A stretch of DNA of 64,000 bases from Longitalea arenae. Lineage in GTDB: Bacteria; Bacteroidota; Bacteroidia; Chitinophagales; Chitinophagaceae. The notes beneath the pieces are model-generated. The model saw only the letters and a program-made list of their open reading frames with translations. It ran no database searches and was not told where the DNA came from. Made by a program: the position numbers and the translations under genes. The stretch covers positions 62,001 through 126,000 of the forward strand of contig NZ_JAFFJX010000013.1 of assembly GCF_016924755.1 (NCBI RefSeq), read 5' to 3'. Below, one piece after another: positions 57,137 through 64,000 of the stretch (its first letter is position 1; the number at the start of each line of letters is the position of its first letter).

Positions 57137-58045
57137 TTATTTCTTGAATAAACGCAATGGCCAGGGCAGGCGGTTATAGGTGTAGAAAAAATAAGGCTGA
57201 TCGATACTGCCGAAATTTTTATAGAAATGCGCAATGCCGGGTTGATCTGAACCTTCAAAGTCAAGGATCAAGGCGGTGCCGGCAAATTCCCTTATCAGGG
57301 CATCGATCAGAAAATGATTCGCGCCTGCGGAACGCCCTTCTGCGCCCGTAACAGAAGCCATTAAATAGAGCCGCTTGGCATCCTGCAGCAAGACGGCTGA
57401 AGAAAGCAATTTACCATTCGCACTAACCGTTCTTACGAGTAAGCGGCCCTGCTTGTGCAGGTAAGCAAATACTTTTCCCAATCGATCATAATCTGCATCG
57501 GTGATATGCTGCAGGCGTTCTCCATATAATGCTTTAAAGGAAAGCAGGGTTTGGCTGTAATCGCCTTCGGCGGAATAGAACAGCTGAAACCGTTCGCAGC
57601 GTTTCAGATTTTTAAGCAGGTCGGTTTTATAGTTCTTGCGTAAAAGTTCATAAGGCGCCTGCAGGGGCAAAATAAAATTCGAATGTTTTGGAAGATCAAC
57701 AACAGGATGTGCATGGTTCAAAAAGACCGCGGCGTATTTAAAATGCAGAGGCAGCAATTCCAGGAAAAGATTCATTAACTCAACGGTTAATGGCAGATCA
57801 GTAAATATCCCCAATTGTTGAATAAAAGCCGGTTTATACAGGTATTTGATGCCGCCTTTTTTTCGCCAGGGCAAAGGCATTACCGCTTCATAATCGCCCA
57901 GCACCAGGGCATCCCAATGCGTGGCCATTGTATCGAGGAAAAAAGTATGGGCATAGATCAATCCATTCGCAGCGCGTATGATACATCGATCCCATTTGCC
58001 GGTATCGAGCTGGTGACGCTGCAGGTATTGAATCTTTCGGTGCAT
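57137..58045 (-). CDS. FemAB/GNAT-like acyltransferase
   Basis: 302-residue protein with a GNAT-type fold, likely of the FemAB/BioF2-like group. Features are PWRKKGGIKYLYKPAFIQQL, LRKNYKTDLLKNLKRCERF, a central RLLVRTVSANGKLLSSAVLL and the CoA-site-like SAGANHFLIDALIREFAG, with LILDFEGSDQPGIAHFYKNFG near the end. The group contains enzymes that transfer amino acids or acyl groups to cell-wall precursors or lipids. The exact reaction is not evident. It converges with the methyltransferase gene; only 9 bases separate the two. Confidence 0.75.
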   Translation of the reverse strand: MHRKIQYLQRHQLDTGKWDRCIIRAANGLIYAHTFFLDTMATHWDALVLGDYEAVMPLPWRKKGGIKYLYKPAFIQQLGIFTDLPLTVELMNLFLELLPLHFKYAAVFLNHAHPVVDLPKHSNFILPLQAPYELLRKNYKTDLLKNLKRCERFQLFYSAEGDYSQTLLSFKALYGERLQHITDADYDRLGKVFAYLHKQGRLLVRTVSANGKLLSSAVLLQDAKRLYLMASVTGAEGRSAGANHFLIDALIREFAGTALILDFEGSDQPGIAHFYKNFGSIDQPYFFYTYNRLPWPLRLFKK

Positions 58046-58153
58046 AGTGGGTGATAAATGGGACCTGTCAGGCGCCAGTCAATTTACTAAAGATGCAAAC
58101 GCAAATGATGCATCTGGCAAATAGGCGGACAAGCTCTTACAGGTCTTCAGGTC

Positions 58154-61100
58154 TTAGAACGGGATCTTATTTCCCGTTGCCTTACGAATATTAAAGCGAT
58201 GCACGTCGATGCTGAATGAAAGCTTTTTAAAGAATCCATTTTCATCGGGAACCGTCTTCAGGTTATCCCTGAATTCCTTGCTATAGAGCACCGGCGCATA
58301 GATCTGTAAAAGGTCTTTGAACAGGCTGAGCTGCAAACCGGCTACATATAAAAAGCGGCTGGTAGCGGCATTCTTCTTCCAGGCCTCGGCATAAGTGCCT
58401 GCATCGAAGAAGATCTTTATTGGTGGATTAAAAGGCAATAAACCCTTGGGCAGCGTAGTGTTCAGGTTCATCGAAGCCACCCAGTTGTCTGACCGCCCCT
58501 GCAATCCCTGGAACAGATCGGTGCGCAGTTTCAGGCCGCCATCCCGCATCATGATCTGCTGGCTGCTGATCCCATCTGTTTCATTACGGCCGATAAAATA
58601 ATTGCTATAGGTATAATCTTCATTGCCCCGTACCGCGGTGAGCTTGGGCTGGTAGATCGAAGTCTGCGCCTGCTTGAACACGGTCTTCTCGCCCAGATAA
58701 CCAAACTTGGCGGCAAAGACCCGCATTTGCAAACCACCAGAATTCGCATAGTTGAAGAAATAATGGCCCGTGGCAGAAGCGCGATAGAAACCTTCCCCCT
58801 GCTGTACCTGTAATAACACATCGTACGGATATAAAGCCCGGTAATCGGTGATATTAAAACCAAGCTGGTTCAAATAGCGATGGGTTGATGTGCCTTCTGT
58901 GGGATAGAATTCCCCATCCTCGCTTTTCAACACATAGCGGAAATTCTTTTCCCAGAGCAGGAAGCTGCGCCATTCCAGCCATTTTTCTACAGTGCTGCGC
59001 GGGTTCGCATTCGCAAAAGTAAAACGCAGCGCAGGCGTTATTTTCTGCACACCCGCATGTACTTTATGCGCGTTGCTATCGACCCCGGCGCGGGTTGAAA
59101 AGCGGGCGCCGCTCACCGAGAGATCAATTTTTTCAAAGGCGCCATCCGGCCGCCAGGTATAACCGACGCGGCCCAACCCGGTAAATTCCTTACTGCTGGG
59201 CGCATACATGGGCGACAGGAAGAACTGCAGTTTATGCGCAGGCATCGTATAGTTATGCAGTATTAAACCGACCATCCATTTATCATACACATTATAGCCC
59301 AGGGCCGGCATCCAGTTTACATAATTCACCTTGTCATAATCTTTCAGCGAGAACATAAATGCCGGCCGCAATTTCTTCCGTTTGGCATCGGCATTGATCC
59401 CGCCCGTTGTTTGCAGGGAATCAAAAAAGGCATTTACCGCCTTGCCATCGCCAACGGTAAAATGCTGTTTGAAATCGGCCGGTGAAGGATGTTTGAATTG
59501 CCATTGCTGGTAATAGGCCTGCATACAGCTATCGAAGCGGGCGGTGCCCATGGCCTGCTCCAGGTGCTCTAACAGGATCGCCGTTTTCATATAGGTCATG
59601 GCCGCATAATTCAAATAGGTAAAATCGGCGGAAGGCGTAGCAATGGGTTGATCTTTTTTGATCTTTGCCAGCGCATCGATCAGGAGCTCTTCTTCCCGCC
59701 GGGGTATTTTTTGCTGCACCCACCTGATCAGATCGGATTTCGGGTATTTGAGCGCTTTATACCGGTTATCATAATAAGAATTCACGCCTTCATCGAGCCA
59801 GGCATGTTCGCGTTCATTATTGGCCAAAATGCCATAGAACCAGTTATGGCCCACTTCATGTTCGATGGTCACATCGAGTTGTTTGGCATCTATGCCCGGA
59901 CTGATACTCGTGATGGTCGGATATTCCATTCCACCGGCAGAACCCATTTTGGCTTCCACCACACTCACTACATTATACGGGTATTCGCCAATCAACCTCG
60001 ACCGGAAATGCACCGCATCCTTGATATACTGTATACTGTTTGTCCAGCCCTTACTCTCCGCCGAACGGTAAAAGCTCATGGCCTGCACTACTCTTCCTGA
60101 TGGCAGTTGGATGGTATCTTGTTGTACGATGAAATTGGAGTCGGCAAACCAGGCAAAATCGTGGATCTTATTTTGTATGTATCTCAGGGTTTTGGTAGTC
60201 TGTGGTGTTAGGATGGCTTTTCGTTTAGATGCAAGCGTTTGTGGTTTGTGGTTTGTGGTTTGTGGTTTCGCGGCCTTCGTTTTTTTGGCTATCGTTTTGT
60301 CGGCTGGCGCCTCCTTTGCCGCTTTCTTTCCTACCCCTTTAGCCACTACCTCCTTTTTGTCCCTTGCGGATTGCCTATTGCCTTTTGTCAATTGTTCATT
60401 GTCCCTTGCCGATTGCCTATTGCCTTTTGCCAATTGTTCATTGCCCCTTGCCGATTGCCTATTGCCTTTTGTCAATTGTTCATCGCCCCTTGCCGATTGC
60501 CTATTGCCTTTTGCCAATTGTTGATTGCCGATTGTCGATTGTCCATTTCTCATTGCCGCTTTTCCTTTCAGCCACTCTTTTTCGCTTTCATTCTGCAGCT
60601 CGCCAGTCGCCGCTACTACATACTGATCGGGTACGGTAATGCGCACGTCAAAACTGCCGAACTCGCTGTAGAATTCGCCCTGGTCCAGGTAAGGCATGGG
60701 ATGCCAGCCATAACGGTCATAGACCGCCGGTTTGGGATACCATTGCGTGACCTGGTAAGAATGTTTTGTATGTCCGCCCCGGGAAAAATTCGCCGGCAGC
60801 TGCACATGAAAAGGCGTGGTGATCTCAGTTTCCTGTCCGGGCAATAAAGGCGCCGGCAATACCACTTTTACAATATCGATGTATTGGGGATGATCTTCCG
60901 TTTTAACCGTATTATTGCCCACCCTGAAATCGAGGCGGTTGATATACCCTCTCTTCTCGCGGGCAGAAAAATAAAAATCCGTATTACCGTTCGCCAGCGT
61001 CTGCTCCGTAAAAGCCGTGCGGTCATTCTTGAACGCATTGGGCCAAAGATGGAACCAGATAAAGGTGAGCGTATCGGGCGAATGATTGATATAACGCAGC

Positions 61101-61240
61101 TTTAAAAATCCATCCAGTGTATGCTCGCGGTCGTTCAGGCTTACATCAATGGTATAATGTACTTCCTGTTGCCAGTAAGATTGGGCAAGACCCCGCATGC
61201 CAATCAGGACGATCAATATAAGCAGGTAAAACTTTTTCAT
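58154..61240 (-). CDS. M1 aminopeptidase-like protein with C-terminal barrel-like region
   Basis: 1028-residue secreted zinc peptidase. Signal peptide: MKKFYLLILIVLIGMRGLAQ. The gluzincin motif is HEVGHNWFYGILANNEREHA then WLDEGVNSYYDNRYK: HExxH plus the downstream Glu ligand 18 residues on. The C-terminal roughly 380 residues contain alternating beta strands, aromatic-rich, resembling an outer-membrane barrel. Between about residues 225 and 345 lies an insertion absent from the paralogue at 61346: four 14-residue repeats (GNRQSARGDEQLTK type) encoded by 42-base units, then a Lys/Ala-rich linker and KPQTTNHKPQT. The insertion keeps the frame open. Confidence 0.85.
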   Translation of the reverse strand: MKKFYLLILIVLIGMRGLAQSYWQQEVHYTIDVSLNDREHTLDGFLKLRYINHSPDTLTFIWFHLWPNAFKNDRTAFTEQTLANGNTDFYFSAREKRGYINRLDFRVGNNTVKTEDHPQYIDIVKVVLPAPLLPGQETEITTPFHVQLPANFSRGGHTKHSYQVTQWYPKPAVYDRYGWHPMPYLDQGEFYSEFGSFDVRITVPDQYVVAATGELQNESEKEWLKGKAAMRNGQSTIGNQQLAKGNRQSARGDEQLTKGNRQSARGNEQLAKGNRQSARDNEQLTKGNRQSARDKKEVVAKGVGKKAAKEAPADKTIAKKTKAAKPQTTNHKPQTLASKRKAILTPQTTKTLRYIQNKIHDFAWFADSNFIVQQDTIQLPSGRVVQAMSFYRSAESKGWTNSIQYIKDAVHFRSRLIGEYPYNVVSVVEAKMGSAGGMEYPTITSISPGIDAKQLDVTIEHEVGHNWFYGILANNEREHAWLDEGVNSYYDNRYKALKYPKSDLIRWVQQKIPRREEELLIDALAKIKKDQPIATPSADFTYLNYAAMTYMKTAILLEHLEQAMGTARFDSCMQAYYQQWQFKHPSPADFKQHFTVGDGKAVNAFFDSLQTTGGINADAKRKKLRPAFMFSLKDYDKVNYVNWMPALGYNVYDKWMVGLILHNYTMPAHKLQFFLSPMYAPSSKEFTGLGRVGYTWRPDGAFEKIDLSVSGARFSTRAGVDSNAHKVHAGVQKITPALRFTFANANPRSTVEKWLEWRSFLLWEKNFRYVLKSEDGEFYPTEGTSTHRYLNQLGFNITDYRALYPYDVLLQVQQGEGFYRASATGHYFFNYANSGGLQMRVFAAKFGYLGEKTVFKQAQTSIYQPKLTAVRGNEDYTYSNYFIGRNETDGISSQQIMMRDGGLKLRTDLFQGLQGRSDNWVASMNLNTTLPKGLLPFNPPIKIFFDAGTYAEAWKKNAATSRFLYVAGLQLSLFKDLLQIYAPVLYSKEFRDNLKTVPDENGFFKKLSFSIDVHRFNIRKATGNKIPF
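60236..60262. repeat. gtttgtggtttgtggtttgtgg repeat inside the M1 gene
   Basis: Four head-to-tail copies of a 7-base unit (ttgtggt), coding for KPQTTNHKPQT on the reverse strand. The unit is the same family as the intergenic repeats at 23.0-23.4 kb. Confidence 0.8.
60362..60553. repeat. Four tandem 42-base units inside the M1 gene, plus remnants
   Basis: Units begin near 60362, 60404, 60446 and 60488, each built on ccttgccgattgcctattgc and cttttgccaattgttcatt-like blocks. A diverged partial unit follows to 60553. The period is a multiple of three and the copies are nearly identical, so the repeat is translated as four near-identical 14-residue units. Confidence 0.9.
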
Positions 61241-61242
61241 AA

Positions 61243-61345
61243 TGTGCTAATTAGCTGATGTGCTAATGTGCTGATATAAATACAGATGAGGTTCTGAAAA
61301 AAAGGTGTTTTCATTAGCTAATTAGCATATTAGCACATTAGCTAA
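61243..61345. repeat. Inverted arms of gtgctaattagctgat / attagctaattagcac repeats
   Basis: The left arm has gtgctaattagctgatgtgctaatgtgctgat-type units. The right arm has attagctaattagcatattagcac-type units. The element lies between the two M1 genes, which are read in the same direction, and forms a strong potential hairpin. Confidence 0.85.
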
Positions 61346-62926
61346 TTATTTCACGAGTTTGCCTTCCTTATCCAATAAAGCAAAGTACTCACTAAGATCG
61401 CGTCCACTCACCTTCTCGAGTTCCCGCTTCAGATCTTCCGGGGTCGGATGTTTAAACTGCCAGTTGGCAAAATAGGCTTGTAATCCTTTATCCAGCACAT
61501 CGCGGCCCAGCACATTCTCCAGGATATACAACCATACGGCAGTCTTAACATACACTACCAATCCATACTCATCCTTATTATTAAAGCCGGTAGAACCGGT
61601 GCTGATCGGCTGATCGGCCGGAATGGAATTCAACACATCGTAGATCCTTGCCTGAAAAGCCGCCACATCCAATTCCTTCACATCTTTGGGGATCATGGAT
61701 CCGAACAGGCTGTTGGTGCGGTATTTCTCAGCTTCATAACGGAACTGGAAATAGGTATTTATGCCTTCATCCATCCAGGGAAAATCGCGCTCATTGGTGC
61801 CCAAGATGCCCATGAACCAGTTATGCCCTACTTCATGGGTGATCACCGCATCCATTTCTTCTTCTTTGGCGTTCGGACTGGTAATCAAAGTGATCATCGG
61901 GTATTCCATGCCGCCGGAAGAAAGGTTCTTGGGACCTTCCACGGCCTGCACCACCGGGTAGGGATACTGCCCGATCCATTTGGAATAATGACGCACCGCG
62001 TCTTTAATATAGCTTACGCTGTTCTTCCAGGTCTTATTACCAGCGGGTTGTCCGTAAGAAAATACATTGATGGCGGTATCGCGGCCGCTCAGTTGCAGGG
62101 TATCATACCGGATGATATAATCCTTGCCCGCAAACCAGGCAAAATCATGAATGCGTTCGCCGGCATATTGCAGCGTCTTCGGTTTACCAGGCGTGGTTGT
62201 TTTATAAGTAAGCGTTTTGAGCCCTTTGTTATTCTCCATGCCCAGCTGTTTGTATTTATTCAGTTCGCTTTGGGTTAAGAGGGTACCCGTTGCGCCCACT
62301 ACATATTCAGCCGGTACGGTGATGTTCACCTTGAAGCTGCCGTATTCGCTGTAAAACTCGCCCTGGTCGAGATAAGGGAAAGCATGCCAGCCCGTACGGT
62401 CATAGACCGCCGGTTTGGGATACCACTGGCAGACCATGAACTGATCGCCGCTGTAGCCGGAGCGGGAATAATAGTTCGGCAGTTTCACATAAAAAGGCGT
62501 GGTGATGGTCACCTGTTTGCCAGGCAATAAAGGTTGCGGCAGCAGCAGCTTCACCACATCGATATTTGAATCGCTTTGCGCGGTGATGGCTTGTCCGTTC
62601 ACTGCAAAACGCAGGCTGTCGATATAACCGGGTTCGGTCTCCGTGATCTTTTTGTCGTGGCTTTTATCGGCTGCCAGTTGTTTGGCCAGGGCGGTATTTT
62701 TATTTTTATACGCATTGGGCCAGATATGGAACCAGATATAAGTCAGCGTATCGGGTGAGTGGTTGATATAATCTACCTGCAGGTTGCCTTTGAGGCTATG
62801 CTGTTTATCGTTCAGCGCCACCTGGATATTATAATGCACTTCCTGTTGCCAGTAAACGTTAGTCTGCGAGAAACCCATTTGTGGCAATGCCGCTATCATC
62901 ATCAATAAACCACAGAACGTTTTCAT
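61346..62926 (-). CDS. M1 aminopeptidase-like protein, paralogue
   Basis: 526 residues from the ATG at 62926 (an ATG at 62965 lies upstream of the signal peptide). Signal peptide: MKTFCGLLMMIAALPQMGFS. The N-terminal domain is closely similar to the larger paralogue (TNVYWQQEVHYNIQVALNDK, HSPDTLTYIWFHIWPNAYKN). The zinc motif reads HEVGHNWFMGILGTNERD followed by WMDEGINTYFQFRYE. It lacks the repeat insertion and the C-terminal barrel-like region, ending soon after the catalytic domain (FKHPTPEDLKRELEK). Presumably periplasmic. The two genes likely arose by duplication. Confidence 0.88.
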   Translation of the reverse strand: MKTFCGLLMMIAALPQMGFSQTNVYWQQEVHYNIQVALNDKQHSLKGNLQVDYINHSPDTLTYIWFHIWPNAYKNKNTALAKQLAADKSHDKKITETEPGYIDSLRFAVNGQAITAQSDSNIDVVKLLLPQPLLPGKQVTITTPFYVKLPNYYSRSGYSGDQFMVCQWYPKPAVYDRTGWHAFPYLDQGEFYSEYGSFKVNITVPAEYVVGATGTLLTQSELNKYKQLGMENNKGLKTLTYKTTTPGKPKTLQYAGERIHDFAWFAGKDYIIRYDTLQLSGRDTAINVFSYGQPAGNKTWKNSVSYIKDAVRHYSKWIGQYPYPVVQAVEGPKNLSSGGMEYPMITLITSPNAKEEEMDAVITHEVGHNWFMGILGTNERDFPWMDEGINTYFQFRYEAEKYRTNSLFGSMIPKDVKELDVAAFQARIYDVLNSIPADQPISTGSTGFNNKDEYGLVVYVKTAVWLYILENVLGRDVLDKGLQAYFANWQFKHPTPEDLKRELEKVSGRDLSEYFALLDKEGKLVK

Positions 62927-62964
62927 TAGAAAATTCTTAGTTAAAAGATTGTATTTAATTATCA

Positions 62965-63063
62965 CATTAGCTAATTATCACATTGCCATCAGCACAGCAG
63001 CTAATTTGTATTTGTATTTTGTATTTCCATTAGCACATCAGCACATTAGCACATCAGCACATC
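62965..63063. repeat. Short tandem repeats (cacattagctaatt and cagcacatcag)
   Basis: About 100 bases between the sugar transferase gene and the M1 gene are made of cacattagctaattatc and cagcacatcagcacattag units in direct order. The same units occur at 16.0 and 31.3 kb. Confidence 0.8.
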
Positions 63064-63064
63064 G

Positions 63065-64000
63065 CTACCGCCCCTTCCCCATAAAGATGATCCGCAAGGT
63101 ATGCACCATGATCTTGAAATCCAGCGCCAGGGAAATATTCTCAATATAGATCAGGTCGTATTTCATGCGTTTGATCATTTCATCTACATTTTCAGCATAG
63201 CCGAACTGCACCATCCCCCAGGAAGTTAAACCGGGTTTCACTTTCAGGAGGTAGGAATAATAAGGCACTTTCTGATGAATACGATGAATATAATAAGCCC
63301 GTTCCGGCCGGGGCCCTACCAGGCTCATTTCCCCCTTAATGATATTCCATAACTGCGGCAGTTCATCGAGGCGCCATTTCCGCATCACCCGCCCCCAGGG
63401 CGTTACGCGGGGGTCGTTCTCTGAGGATAACTGCGGACCATTCTTTTCCGCCGGATGGTACATCGAGCGGAATTTATAAATGCGAAATTTCCGGCCTTTA
63501 TACCCGATCCGTTCCTGCGAATAAAAGATGGGACCGGGTGAACACATCTTTACCCGGATGATCACATATAACATCAGCGGCAATCCGAAAATAAATGCCA
63601 GGATGGCCACCGAAACATCGATCACCCGTTTGATATTCTGCTGCCACTCAGGCATCAGGCCCGATTTAATGTCAATGAGCACGGCGCCAAAGAGGCTGCT
63701 GGTCTTCACCGAACCGGATAAGATATCCAGTACATCGGGCACGATCTTCACTTCCACATCCATTTCGCTCAGGCGGTTCACGATCTTTTCCACCTGGGCC
63801 TTTTCTTCTTTTTCCAGCGCGATCACCACCAGCTGAATATGATGCTTCTGCACCACTTTTTCCATATCGTGCAGCTGCCCATGCCAGTCGAGGTGTTTGC
63901 GAATGCCATTGGGCTCGCCGGTGCAAATAAATCCGGTATAATGGTAGCCGGCGATGCGCAGGCCGTCGCGGGTTTCCAGGTAGATCTTTTCGGCAATACT
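63065..64000 (-). CDS. Undecaprenyl-phosphate sugar phosphotransferase, 5' end outside window
   Basis: The frame stays open to the window edge (311 residues visible), so the true start lies beyond 64000; an internal ATG at 63865 is not the start. The membrane anchor region [25 protein letters not shown] is followed by the bacterial sugar transferase core. The core contains [27 protein letters not shown] (in two parts), the [21 protein letters not shown] block and [19 protein letters not shown]. These motifs fit WcaJ/PglC-type enzymes that start polysaccharide repeat assembly on the lipid carrier. The N-terminal part visible is the CoA-binding-like regulatory domain. Confidence 0.9.
   Translation of the reverse strand, partial: SIAEKIYLETRDGLRIAGYHYTGFICTGEPNGIRKHLDWHGQLHDMEKVVQKHHIQLVVIALEKEEKAQVEKIVNRLSEMDVEVKIVPDVLDILSGSVKTSSLFGAVLIDIKSGLMPEWQQNIKRVIDVSVAILAFIFGLPLMLYVIIRVKMCSPGPIFYSQERIGYKGRKFRIYKFRSMYHPAEKNGPQLSSENDPRVTPWGRVMRKWRLDELPQLWNIIKGEMSLVGPRPERAYYIHRIHQKVPYYSYLLKVKPGLTSWGMVQFGYAENVDEMIKRMKYDLIYIENISLALDFKIMVHTLRIIFMGKGR

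Noticed and set aside
60239-60847. 202-residue forward ORF with CRLPIAFCQLFIAP repeats
   Set aside because: Antisense reading of the tandem repeat inside the M1 gene; the M1 frame is supported by conserved motifs on both sides.

Overview
The window looks like a chromosomal segment of a Bacteroidota bacterium, most likely family Chitinophagaceae (Chitinophaga/Niastella-like). The main pointers are type IX secretion (T9SS)-style sorting tails, lipoproteins with HEIGH metallopeptidase domains, glutamine synthetase III, a ClpC, a small-type PurL, a TAnnTTTG-type -7 promoter box, few Shine-Dalgarno sites, and a large type II-C Cas9 with a 46-bp repeat. The genus is inference; no rRNA or tRNA gene was recognised.

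Layout. 1-12.2 kb: an edge-truncated secreted beta-propeller-like protein, then a split str operon. fusA (with its own terminator) is separated from rpsG-rpsL by two paralogous M57 metallopeptidase lipoproteins and an oppositely oriented S8 peptidase. ilvE follows. 12.3-15.8 kb: a forward cluster of a hypothetical protein, rdgB, an ECF sigma factor, its probable anti-sigma partner and a hotdog thioesterase. 16-30 kb: mostly reverse-strand housekeeping genes (aroE, a ComA-like synthase, a TPR protein, yidC, pyrG, proC, hldD, purL). 30-38.6 kb: two glycosyltransferases, a multi-pass membrane protein, glnN (GSIII), an unknown protein next to a ~970-bp gene-free stretch, and a Nudix hydrolase.

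38.7-47.1 kb: a complete type II-C CRISPR-Cas locus. It holds a tracrRNA gene that I located by its anti-repeat (reverse strand, upstream of cas9), cas9 (1400 aa, all catalytic residues present), cas1, cas2 (ATGA overlap) and an array of 30 repeats and 29 spacers. Orientation signals agree on leftward crRNA transcription, towards cas2: the tracrRNA anti-repeat, a promoter-like box inside the repeat, and a terminator-like hairpin at the cas2 side. The degenerate repeats lie at the far, cas-distal end. A second, degenerate repeat copy sits 18 bp before the cas9 start codon and could pair with tracrRNA; it is the most intriguing regulatory feature here.

47.2-64 kb: small unknown proteins, a T9SS-sorted adhesin-like protein, cmk, clpC, a STAS protein, ispD, an FkbM methyltransferase and a second methyltransferase, a FemAB/GNAT-like protein, two M1 peptidases (one with an in-frame 42-bp minisatellite and a barrel-like tail) and an edge-truncated sugar-phosphate transferase. 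Throughout, intergenic spaces carry short degenerate tandem repeats. The repeat unit differs from place to place, and at several loci the repeats form inverted arms.
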